Source of the DNA: Arsenophonus apicola
GTDB lineage: Bacteria; Pseudomonadota; Gammaproteobacteria; Enterobacterales; Enterobacteriaceae
Reading direction: 5' to 3'
DNA: 64,000 nucleotides
NCBI RefSeq assembly: GCF_020268605.1
Contig: NZ_CP084223.1
Coordinates: 30,566 to 94,565, forward strand
In this document: positions 1 to 9,511 of the stretch, piece by piece
Layout of the letters: each line of letters begins with the position of its first letter
Numbering within the stretch: position 1 is the first letter of the stretch
Notes under the pieces: generated by a model
Databases searched by the model: none
What the model was told of the DNA's origin: nothing
What the model saw: only the letters and a program-made list of their open reading frames with translations
Program-made: the position numbers and the translations under genes

Positions 1-67
1 GGAATGAGATTAGGATAAACCCTGACAATGGGGGTTTTGACAGGTTGGTTGTTACCGGTGTTAAGTA

Positions 68-2180
68 TTACCACCTGTTGTTTTCAGGGTGCAGTAATGG
101 TCCCAGTCCTTGAGTACCTGGGGCGTTAATGGGGCTGATTAATATTGTTCTTCCCTGGTTGCCCTGTTCATCAGGTAAGGTAATACCATACAGTCCGGTG
201 GCGGGGTTAATAACGCTTTCTACTACCCAGACCCGCGCCTCCTTGCCACCCTTGCCTATTTCTGTTTCCCAATGACCCGGCTTATAGGTTTCCAGGCTGC
301 CGTTAAGGGAGTTCCACTCATAAATCGTATCCCTGTGGTATTTGTCCAGCGGGGTTTTGACTCACGCCATCATCAAGTGGGGTTTTAGCAGGGCTTGCCT
401 GTAAACCTAAATAATCGGTCAGTAATTGTGTGGCCGGCGGCGGATAATACGGGTTATTGGGGACTTTATGCCTTGATTCGCGGTTAAAAGTTGGTTTAAC
501 TCATTTTAAGTTTAGCTTCAGCAGCCGTTATACGTGCTTGCGCCTGCTGTCTGGAGGTTGTGAACGTTTGCAGTCTTGTTGTCTGTTGGCTTATTTTTTT
601 ATTAGTATCCAATAAACGTCGTCCGAGATTTTCATAAGCATCTTTGGTAATAACAATCGCCGGCACGTTGTTAAATGAAGCTTTACTGTTTTCTCTTTTC
701 ATTACCTCAGTGGAGTAGGCGCTTATTCCTTTTCCAAGCAAAATATCAACGAGAGATTTATCTTTAATGGCAATTATTCGCTGTGTCTTTGAAAGCTGTT
801 GGGATGATTGTTGATAGGTTAATGGGTATTTTGCGGGATTAGATAACGTCCTACCTTCTGGTGTTGCTTTAAGTCGGTTTAGTGCTGCAAGTTCAGTTTG
901 ATATTGTCTGTTAATCGTATCTAGCGACTGATTGGCAATTGCTAACCCTTTTTGCGCCTGCTCGATGGTGTTTTGACTGCGCGCGCCATACATAACATAC
1001 ACCGGCTCCATGTTTGCTGCTTCTGGATAAACTAAAATAGCATCCTGAAAGGGATGGCGCCTGATGCAGAAATTTGGGTGGCGTCTGAAAACGGTGAGCG
1101 AACAGAAACGGGCGTCCGAGGTAAGGAAGATACTAAAGGTGGCTGCCCCTCCAGTGAAGATGTTATAGAGGGCGCGGTCACAACCTGAATGCTTGCGGAT
1201 TGGGCATTCGTCTTTGGCAGAGAATGAACATATAATCCGCTGGCAGCATCTTTTACCGCTGAGATGACTTTAACCGGGGTAGCATTCTGCGGTCTCACTG
1301 CCATCACCTCAACCTTATCATTGGACATCACAAGACGACCCCTTACCGGTAAGGCGATTTCACCGGTGGTGGTGGCCTGGTGAAGTTGTTGTTTATCGTT
1401 AAGGCCAATTGTTTTGCAGGGATAGAAAGAGAGGAACTGGTCAAGGGTTTTGCCTTGTGCTAAATCACTGCCTTCTCCCGCTTTAGGTGGATAAAGAATA
1501 GAGGCTACCACAAACCCTCTTGATACCGCCATCGCGGCAGTGTCCGCTGCCGCACTTAATGGCGCAAGGTTAGCTGCTGCACTTGATAACAGACGAGAAG
1601 CCGATGCGTTAAGCGTATTTATCGCATTAGTAAATTGGTTGAGTAACGAAACGCCTGAAGGGTTGGTCAATACCAAACTGCCGGCACCAGCAGAAGACAA
1701 AACCGGTGCTATTTGAGCTGAGTTACCGATGATGGCTAATGAATTAGGCTTTTTAAGTAAAGTGCGGGCATGATTTTCTTCTTCATTTAACTTCCCCTTC
1801 ATGAAAGCTTCTTGTTTTATAGCATAATCAAACGCGGGATTACCAAATGTTGGATATAAATTTTCCAGACTGGAAAAACCGCTTAACGGATTTAAGAGGG
1901 TTACCGGCGATGCCCTTACCACGATAACGTCATCCGCCCCCCGTTTTACTCTTTTTTTCTGATTATCGACTGTACTGAGTATTCTTTCTTTTTGCCGCTG
2001 CTGATGCAATAAATAATCAGGCTGAAACCCGGTATTCCCTCTGCTTTCTTCATCGGATTTTTCTGGGGCTACTTCATAAGATGAGGGGGTGTTAGCAGGA
2101 TTATTCTCATCCTTTTCTGTTTTGTTTTTGTCTTCATTTAAATAGGATGGATAACTAATCGGCGTGTGGGTTATTTTCAT
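68..2180 (-). pseudogene. S-type pyocin/colicin-like bacteriocin, frameshifted
   Basis: Three consecutive minus-strand frames read as one protein. The first (1032-2180) has a charged N-terminus, an Ala/Ser-rich hydrophobic stretch and an S-type-pyocin-like region (VKVISAVKDAASGLYV). Its stop is bypassed by a one-base shift near 1045, giving PFQDAILVYPEAANMEPVYV, the typical end of that domain. The second (496-1011) is a Gln/Lys-rich helical segment. The third (68-480) needs two more shifts (near 490 and 360) and holds DTIYEWNSLNGSLETY, reminiscent of colicin E3-type ribonuclease tails. The family kills related bacteria after receptor-mediated uptake; the toxin type here is tentative. No immunity gene is visible before the window edge. 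It lies directly downstream of pilU, where IncI plasmids carry pilV. Confidence 0.6.
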
Positions 2181-2237
2181 TATTATTTAATCTGTTACTG
2201 CTTTGAGAAACATAATAAAAATCTTATAACACAAGTT

Positions 2238-2903
2238 TTACAGGAAGAACCAGTAATTTAAAGTAACATCGCTATTTAGCGCATAAAACGCGACCACTGA
2301 ACACAAAAACGGAGCAAAGGGAAGGTAGCGAAAGTCGTCATCCTGCTGCCACCGTTTTGGATACCTTAATCTTCTAACCAGTAAAACAAACCCTGCCAAA
2401 AAGACGGCGCCTATAATGACCCAAAGGACAATAGTCAAGGAAAGCCACACCCCCAATCCCGCCATCAGGTAGATATCACCCAAGCCAAACTTTGCGTGGC
2501 CATCTTGACGAAAAGTAAGGGTTCGCAGTCCCCACAGCATACCAAAAACACTTAACGCCGACAGTAGGGCGAGTAATACAGTCTCTTGGTATAACAGAAA
2601 ACGAAAGCTGATGCCGATTAACCCAAACGCCAGCGTGAAACAGCGAGGTAGACAACGACTCGCCGCATCCAGATAGAAAAATAAGGCCAAAAACGCGTAA
2701 AATATTAACGAAAACAGGGTATGCGTTATAGTGGGACAACCGAGTGCAGACATAAAAGACAGTAGCGTAAAAACACCCCCTATCACCGGAAGGAAATTAC
2801 CGAGGGTTGAAAGGGGTTGCTCCTGATATTTGTCGAGAAAGTGTTTTGCGGTGACAACGGCGGCGCCCTGCAGGAAAATACTTAAAAGAAGGAGTGACAT
2901 CAC
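2238..2903 (-). CDS. pilU: Prepilin peptidase of the thin pilus (PilU-like, A24 aspartic protease)
   Basis: Very hydrophobic 221-residue inner-membrane protein with about seven membrane segments. The two aspartates of the A24 prepilin peptidase family are visible: D79 in YLDAASRCLP, and D143 in the FGxGD-type motif FGLGDIYLMAGLG. It should cleave the PilS leader on the cytoplasmic face. The N-terminal methyltransferase domain of PilD is absent, as in IncI PilU. It lies downstream of pilT in the usual IncI order, separated by a small gene on the opposite strand. Confidence 0.85.
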   Translation of the reverse strand: MMSLLLLSIFLQGAAVVTAKHFLDKYQEQPLSTLGNFLPVIGGVFTLLSFMSALGCPTITHTLFSLIFYAFLALFFYLDAASRCLPRCFTLAFGLIGISFRFLLYQETVLLALLSALSVFGMLWGLRTLTFRQDGHAKFGLGDIYLMAGLGVWLSLTIVLWVIIGAVFLAGFVLLVRRLRYPKRWQQDDDFRYLPFAPFLCSVVAFYALNSDVTLNYWFFL

Positions 2904-2959
2904 TGAAAATACCTTAGTAAATCAAAATTGATTAAACGAATTCACGCGGAGTTGACGCC

Positions 2960-3145
2960 TTGAAAAGGTTGACATTAGCAACTTATTTAAGTTTGTTCCT
3001 TTCAGGAAATGTTATTGCTTGTAATGACGGATTTACCTATGAGGAAGAAAAAAATATTTGTATTAGTAATACCCTTCCAAATATAACATATAAACCAACC
3101 GACCAATGGGTCTTCGAGAAAATAGGATTGGTGATTTGCAACTGA
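2960..3145 (+). CDS. Small exported, possibly lipid-anchored protein
   Basis: 61 codons from a TTG start preceded by GGAG about 10 nt upstream. The first 20 residues look like a signal peptide ending VIAC, which fits a lipobox loosely. The mature part is short and has three cysteines. It sits on the opposite strand between pilU and pilT. I do not recognise the family. It could be a remnant of a larger gene or an entry-exclusion-type small lipoprotein; neither is supported beyond the signal sequence. Confidence 0.4.
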   Translation: MKRLTLATYLSLFLSGNVIACNDGFTYEEEKNICISNTLPNITYKPTDQWVFEKIGLVICN

Positions 3146-3168
3146 ATTAATAGAAAAATACATAATTT

Positions 3169-3615
3169 TCAGTGCTGAACATACCTTTGGTAAATCAATT
3201 TGGCATAGCGTAGACGTTTGTGTTGGCTTCGTGGGTGAAAGCCGGCATTGTATGAGCCAAGACAGTTCCAGTTAACCCCACATCGTTGAAGATGTTGTGC
3301 CAGTATCCACGCGCCAATTTTCACGTTAAGACAAGGTTTGCTGAGCAAATCCTGATAGTCTGTGATGATGCCCAGCTTTTTAAGCTTTGGGATATGCACC
3401 GAATTCACCTGCATTAGCCCGTAATCCACGCTCAATACACGTCCCTGCTTGTCGCGATTGTGATTGACAGCTTTCGCAGACAGACTGCTTTCCTGCTGGG
3501 CAATCACCTTGAGCAGTTTTGGGTCAATTTGATATAACGCGCCTGCTTCATTAAAACAAAATGCCTGTGCCGTCCTGCTTAAACATATTGCAAGCCAAAA
3601 GGTCATCATTTTCAC
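3169..3615 (-). CDS. pilT: Lytic transglycosylase of the thin pilus (PilT-like)
   Basis: 148 residues from a GTG start with GGGAG nine bases upstream; a longer upstream ATG lacks such a site. A signal peptide ends near TAQA. The SLT fold follows, with catalytic Glu42 in QQESS, then GLMQVN and GSYNAGF. The enzyme cuts peptidoglycan so the pilus can pass. It resembles the two orf169-type transglycosylases further along the window. The IS21 element begins about 65 nt upstream and separates it from pilS, so it may have lost its operon promoter. Confidence 0.85.
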   Translation of the reverse strand: MKMMTFWLAICLSRTAQAFCFNEAGALYQIDPKLLKVIAQQESSLSAKAVNHNRDKQGRVLSVDYGLMQVNSVHIPKLKKLGIITDYQDLLSKPCLNVKIGAWILAQHLQRCGVNWNCLGSYNAGFHPRSQHKRLRYAKLIYQRYVQH

Positions 3616-3747
3616 GATATCTACTCCCTGAATGCAGAAAAAGTAACCCCACCCCTTCTGCATTAAAAGGCGTTAAAAATGTCAACGATCACCGAAAACT
3701 GATCCACTTTTTAGCTAAATCCGATCAATCAAAATTGATCCACTGTT

Positions 3748-4509
3748 TTACTCAGTTATTGCTCCTGAGCGCCGCTTATCTTTCAATCGGTAGCTTTCAC
3801 CGCTTAATTGCAGTACATGCGAATGATGAAGTAAACGATCAAGCATAGCGGCAGTTAATGTTGCGTCATCAGCAAAAGCACTTGGCCATTGCCCAAATGA
3901 TAGGTTACTCGTCAATATGACACTGCCATGCTCATAACGCTTGGCAATCACATTGAAAAACAGGTTTGCTTCTTCTCGCCCAAACGGCAGGTATCCAATC
4001 TCATCGATAATCAACAATTTTGGTGCCGTCACCGAACGTGATAGATATTGTTTGAGCTTATTTTGTCGTTTGGCAGTTGAGAGTTGCAACATCAGTTCAG
4101 CTGCCGTGGTAAAACGGGTTTTCTTCTTGGCCTGTACTGCTTTTAATCCTAACCCAATAGCTAAATGGGTTTTGCCTACACCGCTTGGGCCAAGCAACAC
4201 GATATTTTCATTACGTTCAATAAAAGTTAATGCGCTTAATTCCTGTATGTGTTGTTTGGGGATCCCCGTTGCAAACTTAAAATCGAACGTATTAAGTTCT
4301 TTATGTGCTGGGAATCCTGCCATCCGACTCAAAAGATTACGAGTTCGTTCATCTCGTTGTTGTTGCTCACATTTTAATAGGGACAGTAAAAACTCTCCGT
4401 AGCTTTTGTCTTGGGCAATGCATTGTTCGGCAAGTGATGACCAATGAGTCGGAATAGAATTTAATTTCAATGACTCACACAGGTGTTCAATTTGTTCATG
4501 CAATAACAT
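3748..4509 (-). CDS. istB: IS21 helper ATPase IstB
   Basis: 253 residues starting at MLLHEQ behind a strong GGGAGG site that lies inside the end of istA (14-nt overlap), so the two are probably translationally coupled. It is a DnaC-like AAA+ ATPase with Walker A GPSGVGKTH at about 107-115 and Walker B LLIIDEIGYL. IstB assembles on target DNA and stimulates the IstA integrase. Full length and apparently intact. Confidence 0.93.
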   Translation of the reverse strand: MLLHEQIEHLCESLKLNSIPTHWSSLAEQCIAQDKSYGEFLLSLLKCEQQQRDERTRNLLSRMAGFPAHKELNTFDFKFATGIPKQHIQELSALTFIERNENIVLLGPSGVGKTHLAIGLGLKAVQAKKKTRFTTAAELMLQLSTAKRQNKLKQYLSRSVTAPKLLIIDEIGYLPFGREEANLFFNVIAKRYEHGSVILTSNLSFGQWPSAFADDATLTAAMLDRLLHHSHVLQLSGESYRLKDKRRSGAITE

Positions 4510-5536
4510 GTTCACCTCCCAGCAATGCTTCGTATACGCTGATTGAGTGCTGCAAACTGACAGATTCAAGGGGCGGTACGATACGGATATTAAGCGTATT
4601 AGTCTGCGGGATAGATTGGCAAACCCTTGCTGGTAAGGGTAGAAGATACTTAACCTCCTTAGCTAGTCTGTCTGCTGGCTTCTCTAACGTTGTTCCATGA
4701 ATCCGCTGATGGGCAACGCGTTGTAACCATGGACCTACTTTTGCATTAGCTATCTCAATATCCAGTTCAAGATTATGAGCACGAAGGTTGGTATTTAATG
4801 GCACGATAAAGCTGTTTTTTAAATAGTGGTTAAAGCGCTCTACTTTCCCTTTCGTTTTTGCCCTGTAGGGTTTGCAAGCCTTCAATTTAAAGCCGTAATC
4901 TTTCGACATTTGAAGCATTTCAACATGTAATTTATGTTCACCTTCTGCATAAGCATCCCGTTCGATGATGAGGGATTTTGCGTTATCACACAATACTTCC
5001 TGTGGTACACCACCAAAGTAGTCGAAAGCTTCTCGTAAACCTTGTTGCCACGATTCTGCTCGTTCATTATCAAAGAACTTTACATAACTCGCACGCGAAT
5101 AGCCTAGCGTTGCAACAAACGCTTTCAGAGATTTTTTACCTCGCCGTATGCTGGTGAAGTCTATTTGCATTTGTTGACCTGGCTGTGTTTCAAAACGGAC
5201 GACAGCTTCAGGAATAATGTTTGGTTTAAATTGACAAACAAATCGGCGTAATTGAGCAATACCACCTTGATAGCCGCTTTCAACTATCTCATCAAATAAG
5301 ACTGTTGCAGGGATCCAATCAGGTTTAGCCAGTTCAATTCGCTGAAGCAAGTAAGTTTTAAACGGTGCTAATTTAGTCGGTGGTTGACTTCTTTTAGCGT
5401 AAGTTGGCATTGTCTGTTGTTGTAAATGATGTTTTACGGTGTTACGCGAAATGCCCAATTCACTGGCAATTTTTCGAAGGCTTTGTCCTTGAGCAAAGCG
5501 AACATGAATATCCACAAATATCTCCTTGGTTAACAT
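4496..5536 (-). CDS. istA: IS21 transposase IstA
   Basis: 346 residues. An N-terminal helix-turn-helix (about 16-38) is followed by an rve-type integrase core with a visible DDE triad: D126 in MQIDFTS, D184 in LCDNAKS and E233 in KGKVERF. It binds the element ends and carries out strand cleavage and joining. It reads continuously from just inside the right inverted repeat, so the element is probably still active. Confidence 0.93.
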   Translation of the reverse strand: MLTKEIFVDIHVRFAQGQSLRKIASELGISRNTVKHHLQQQTMPTYAKRSQPPTKLAPFKTYLLQRIELAKPDWIPATVLFDEIVESGYQGGIAQLRRFVCQFKPNIIPEAVVRFETQPGQQMQIDFTSIRRGKKSLKAFVATLGYSRASYVKFFDNERAESWQQGLREAFDYFGGVPQEVLCDNAKSLIIERDAYAEGEHKLHVEMLQMSKDYGFKLKACKPYRAKTKGKVERFNHYLKNSFIVPLNTNLRAHNLELDIEIANAKVGPWLQRVAHQRIHGTTLEKPADRLAKEVKYLLPLPARVCQSIPQTNTLNIRIVPPLESVSLQHSISVYEALLGGEHVIA

Positions 5537-5649
5537 AAATTACCCGTACAAAAATGTGCGAATAATACCAAGTGGATCAGTTTTAGATGATCGTTAGTGG
5601 ATCAGTTTTGCATGATCGGTGACAAAAAGTTTAAAAGAGGAAGATTGCG

Positions 5650-6228
5650 TTAATTATTCGATTTAAAAATGAGGGTATTGACGCCGTTTGAGCCATTATC
5701 GGGTTTGCACTGGGTGGCGGCTTTCTCTGCGGTCACCACGCCAACATTGTTGCTGCCAGAGATAGAGACCTCGTTTAACAGTGTGCTGCTACTGAGTTTT
5801 GTTGCCATCACGCTACACGCTTCTTGTGGCACATTCTTGTAGGTGATGGAGAATCCTTTATTGTTCTGTGAACCTTGCACCTTTTCAGGCGCAACAATCA
5901 CCTCACCGCCCCAGCCGTTCGTCATTTTGGCATCCCCTTTTGATTTCTCCCCGTTTATCGTCATCCCAGAAGGGACGCCACCAAACTGAATCAATGTTCC
6001 TGTCATTTTAACCCCACTGGTAAAGGCATACTCCCCTTTGGTTTTTAACATCCCGCGCGTTTGGGTCGCTAATGACTGCACATTGGCAATTTCGTCATTC
6101 AACGTGCTTTTGTTAAACATCTTGGATACCGCGCCAACTGCAAGGACAATAATCACCGCGAGTACCGCCAGTCCACCTAAAATCTCCAACGTCACAAAGC
6201 CGCGATGAATATTTCTTTTATTGTTCAT
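5650..6228 (-). CDS. pilS: Thin-pilus major prepilin PilS
   Basis: 192 residues with a short basic leader followed by RG/FVTLEILGGLAVLAV: the cleavage glycine is residue 10 and the conserved glutamate is at +5 of the mature protein, then one hydrophobic helix. This is the type IVb prepilin signature. Two cysteines in the C-terminal half (EACSVM and TQCKPD) could form the usual pilin disulfide. PilU is the expected processing enzyme. The IS21 element follows 25 nt after the stop. Confidence 0.9.
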   Translation of the reverse strand: MNNKRNIHRGFVTLEILGGLAVLAVIIVLAVGAVSKMFNKSTLNDEIANVQSLATQTRGMLKTKGEYAFTSGVKMTGTLIQFGGVPSGMTINGEKSKGDAKMTNGWGGEVIVAPEKVQGSQNNKGFSITYKNVPQEACSVMATKLSSSTLLNEVSISGSNNVGVVTAEKAATQCKPDNGSNGVNTLIFKSNN

Positions 6229-6263
6229 AATTACCTCAAAATAGTAAAATAGAATTGATATTG

Positions 6264-7359
6264 TTAATGCATCTGGTTAACCAGCGTGCTCAGGTCATTG
6301 CTGGCAAAAACCATCAGCGCCATAAACCCAAACACCATTAAAAAACAGAAGGCGGTGAGCAAAAGGGCGATTTTCTTCACTTGCGCTATCGTCTGAACAA
6401 GCCACCTTTTCGCATAATGCTCAAGGTTATCCTCAGCACCCACGCCTTCGGTCAGTAGCAGCATCTGGTTAACACAGTCACGAGAGGGGAAGTTATAGTC
6501 GGTGTTTTTTAATGCTAGTCCAAGGTGGTCACCTTGGCGCATTCGATTAATGGTTTCCTGAATGCGTCTTTCCAGCCAGGGACTTGCGGTTTCAGCGAGC
6601 ATACTGACCGCTTGTATCACCGGAATATTCACCTTTAACAGCGCGGCGATGTTCAGCAAAAAGTAAACCCCATGAATTGCGCGGTAAATTGACCAGGGGG
6701 GAATGTTCTCGGCCACCTTCCGGTTAACCCAATTCCCCATTGACCAGACAACAAGCCATAGCACCGCAAGTCCCCCCCATAAGCAGCAGCCACTTAAAAT
6801 CCACGACAAACTCAGAAAGCAGTGCTAAATAATTTAACGCACCTGTCCACTTTTCTCTGGGTACGAGACCGGCCAGCTTCGGGATGAACTTTTCACAGAC
6901 CATGTTCATCATCAGCCCAATTAGCCCCAGCAAAAAAAGCGGATAGGTTAACGCGCCAAGCAAGGCGGTAACCATCCTTTTTTTCCCCGCGACTATCTCA
7001 CCCGCACGCCGCAACGCCGCAGACAGGTTGCCCGATAACATGCCCGAGTTAATCAAGGTCGCCTCCGAAACAGGTAGCCAATCCAGTAACACCAGTTCAA
7101 ATGCCCCCTGCCCCTCATCCAGCGCCGATAGGCAATCGGTCAACAGCACTGCAAAGGGATGATGCTTGCGACCAAAATCGGTGACCACGCTTCGCATATC
7201 AAGAAAGGCTTGCTGCAACGATTTGTTGTTATCCAGCAAAAACGCCAGCTGGTCATAAAAAGCGATACGGTCTTTGGCTGTGAAGGTTTTTTGGTAAATC
7301 CTGCGAAGCATCGTTTTGAGGTGAGGTTGGATGCCTGTAAAAGGTAAAGAAGAAAACAT
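6264..7359 (-). pseudogene. pilR: Thin-pilus inner-membrane platform protein PilR, split by one base
   Basis: GspF/PilC-type protein. The first frame starts at MFSSLPF (7359) and runs to about LLLMGG; the remainder continues in the next frame as GLAVLWLVVWSMGNW. The junction is a run of seven C on the plus strand (6772-6778); with six the frames join into about 365 residues, the normal length for PilR. The family recruits the PilQ ATPase to the membrane. Either slippage, a sequencing error or a recent mutation explains the split; both halves are otherwise well preserved. Confidence 0.85.
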
Positions 7360-7441
7360 GCTGACCCCATAAAAAAGACTTGTTAATAAGTTTTTTAATG
7401 TTAAAATAAAACCTATAAATAGGTTTCTTAGTGAGGTTTTT

Positions 7442-7693
7442 ATGCCAACAACCATTCTTAGTACAACAACGGCTAGCATTACTGAATTGAAAACAAACCC
7501 AATGGCAACAGTTAATTCAGGAGATGGGTATCCGGTTGCAATTTTGAATCGTAATCAACCTGCGTTTTACTGCATTCCTGCCGAGTTATATGAACAAATG
7601 TTAGAGTTTATTGATGACCAGGAATTAGCAAACCTGGTCAAAGAGCGTGCAGAGCAAACATTGCATGATGTCAATCTGGATCGTTATTTATGA
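7442..7693 (+). CDS. stbD: Antitoxin of the StbD/Phd-YefM family
   Basis: 83 residues with the typical opening TTTASITELKTNPMATV and the central segment PVAILNRNQPAFYCIPAELYE. The N-terminal half binds operator DNA and the C-terminal tail neutralises the toxin. The stop overlaps the toxin start (ATGA). The pair lies on the strand opposite to the surrounding pil genes, between pilR and pilQ, and so breaks the operon. Confidence 0.88.
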   Translation: MPTTILSTTTASITELKTNPMATVNSGDGYPVAILNRNQPAFYCIPAELYEQMLEFIDDQELANLVKERAEQTLHDVNLDRYL

Positions 7694-7977
7694 TCCATAA
7701 AGTTAAGTTCAGAACTGATGCACTTAAAGAATGGAACAGTCTTGATCGTTCCATTCAACAGCAATTCGCCAGGAAGTTGAAGAAATGCGCTGAGAATCCG
7801 CATATTCCAGCAGCCAGGCTGAAAGGAATGCAAAATTGCTATAAAATTAAACTCAGATCATCTGGCTTCAGACTTGTTTACCAAATCATCAAGGATGAGT
7901 TAATCATTGCAGTTGTTGCCGTTGGAAAACGTGAGCATAGTGAAGTTTATAAACTTGCTAGCAAACGACTGCGTTGA
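7690..7977 (+). CDS. stbE: RelE-family mRNA interferase toxin (StbE)
   Basis: 95 residues of the RelE/ParE fold: FRTDALKEWNSLD, then LKGMQNCYKIKLR and SGFRLVYQI, ending with basic residues near VVAVGKREHSEVY. Members cleave mRNA in the ribosomal A site and act as plasmid addiction modules with StbD. It starts 4 nt inside stbD, giving tight coupling. Its stop lies 12 nt from the pilQ stop on the other strand. Confidence 0.88.
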   Translation: MIHKVKFRTDALKEWNSLDRSIQQQFARKLKKCAENPHIPAARLKGMQNCYKIKLRSSGFRLVYQIIKDELIIAVVAVGKREHSEVYKLASKRLR

Positions 7978-7988
7978 CATCCTCCTCT

Positions 7989-9497
7989 TTATTCGGGCAG
8001 CAACGTATAACTATCTTCATCAATCGGACAGATAAAATGCGCCGCCAGTGGGTCAACTTCTCCCGCATGAATGTAGTGCAACAGGTGCTGATTGCGGGTG
8101 ATACCGCCTAATGTTCGATGCCAGTAGGTTTTTGCAGCCAGCTTTCCCTTTGTCCGATACAGCTCAAAAAATTGCGCATCCGGGGATAATACTTCCGCTA
8201 CCACAATGCGCCCGACAATCCCGGATTGACAATACTCGCATCCTTCATATTTTCGCATAAACACCTTTTCAGGCTGGCATTGGTGTTCAATCAGCAAGCG
8301 ATCGTCCTCCTCAAGCTGCCCGGCTACCTGCTGATAGGGCACTTTGCAGTGCGGACATAAGCGTTGTACCAGGCGTTGACTAATGAGTCCAACAAACAGT
8401 TGCGGGTCTGCAATCAGTCGGGCGGATACCCCTTCTATTTCCAGTCTTTCCAGGATACTTAACGCATCATTGGCGTGTAGGGTCGTCATCAATAGATGCC
8501 CTGTCATCGCTGCTTTTAATGCGGTGATGGCCGATTCCAAATCGCGGATTTCGCCGTTTAAGATGGCGTCTGGGTCGCAGCGCAGTGCGTAAGCCATCGA
8601 GAGCAGCCAAGCGCGCTTGATTTCTTCGGTATTTTTCTTGTCCGCAATAATCGGCGTCTGGATTGCGCCGTAGATACGCCCTTCGGGTGGGTCTTCAATG
8701 GTTAACAACCGTCTTGTCGGCAACTTGTTGACACAACGCCACATTGAAAGATACGTTGATGCCGCGGTGCGTAACGTCGTCGATTTTCCTGAGCCGGTTG
8801 GCCCCGATAAAATCATTACGCCTTCAGGGCGCCGCAAAATCCGTTTCAAAACCTTGACTTGCTCTGGCAGAAAGCCTAAGGTTTCAAAGTCCGGTACGTT
8901 GTCGCCGTCATCTTTAATCAAACGCATCACCACATACAGCCCACAGACCGAGGGCATATGCGCATAGCGGGCGCCAAATATCCCCAGTGGCTTTAAAAAG
9001 CGCTCGGCAATCCGGCCATCCTGATGAAGATTGGGGTAAAACTGCTTCTCGGTGACGTCACACATCGACAGAATAATAGTGGACGCCAGCGCCATCCCCT
9101 CTTCCTTGTTGATACAATCCAGCCGTTGTAATTCACCGTGGACTCTGGCCTCAACAAAACAGAATTCACTGCCATCTCGGCCAATGGTAAAATGCAGGTC
9201 AGAGGCGGATAGCGCGATTGCCTTTCGAAAGTAATTTAATACCCGTTGCTGATTAACGCTGTGACTAGTTACGTCACTTGGTAGCGTAATAGCAACTTGA
9301 TTCATCTCGTCGAGGGAAACAATCGCCAGACGAATTAAACCCGGATACTGTTTTTCCAGTTGACCGACATAGCGTTGAACGTCAAAATTCCCGCCAAAGT
9401 TTTCTGCCACAAAAACATCAATCAGCCCGTCTTCTCCAGATTTCACCCGCACAAAACGGGCAATCTCTGCATCGGGCGGTGGAAGGGTACTTAACAT
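7989..9497 (-). CDS. pilQ: Thin-pilus assembly ATPase PilQ
   Basis: 502 residues of the GspE/PulE secretion ATPase family: Walker A GPTGSGKST at 232-240, Walker B-type GEIRD at 315-319, the His-box HLLMTTLHAN at about 334-343 and a zinc tetracysteine (C381, C384, C420, C423). The N-terminal third is the less conserved N1/N2 region. It powers pilus extension at the inner membrane with PilR. Start ATG has GGAGTAA upstream. Intact, unlike pilR. Confidence 0.93.
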   Translation of the reverse strand: MLSTLPPPDAEIARFVRVKSGEDGLIDVFVAENFGGNFDVQRYVGQLEKQYPGLIRLAIVSLDEMNQVAITLPSDVTSHSVNQQRVLNYFRKAIALSASDLHFTIGRDGSEFCFVEARVHGELQRLDCINKEEGMALASTIILSMCDVTEKQFYPNLHQDGRIAERFLKPLGIFGARYAHMPSVCGLYVVMRLIKDDGDNVPDFETLGFLPEQVKVLKRILRRPEGVMILSGPTGSGKSTTLRTAASTYLSMWRCVNKLPTRRLLTIEDPPEGRIYGAIQTPIIADKKNTEEIKRAWLLSMAYALRCDPDAILNGEIRDLESAITALKAAMTGHLLMTTLHANDALSILERLEIEGVSARLIADPQLFVGLISQRLVQRLCPHCKVPYQQVAGQLEEDDRLLIEHQCQPEKVFMRKYEGCEYCQSGIVGRIVVAEVLSPDAQFFELYRTKGKLAAKTYWHRTLGGITRNQHLLHYIHAGEVDPLAAHFICPIDEDSYTLLPE

Positions 9498-9511
9498 AAG
9501 GGGTTACTCCT

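Larger units (their letters stand above)
3680..5624. mobile_element. Complete IS21-family insertion sequence
   Basis: 1945 bp bounded by imperfect inverted repeats of about 29 bp: the left end starts TGTCAACGATCACCG and the right end read inward starts TGTCACCGATCATGC, both continuing AAAACTGATCCACT. A second internal copy of the ATTGATCCAC/ACTGATCCAC segment lies inside each end, typical of the multiple terminal repeats of IS21. It carries istA and istB in the usual overlap. AAAA flanks both sides, compatible with a 4-bp target duplication but uninformative in an A-run. It is inserted between pilS and pilT. Confidence 0.92.

Noticed and set aside
1..67. Possible immunity gene or terminator after the bacteriocin
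   Set aside because: Only 67 bases remain; a weak stem (CCTGTCAA/TTGTCAGG) lacks a T-run, and no start codon with ribosome site is seen.
496..2180. pilV with shufflon
   Set aside because: No type IV prepilin leader at the N-terminus and no 19-bp shufflon repeats; the domain pattern is that of S-type pyocins.
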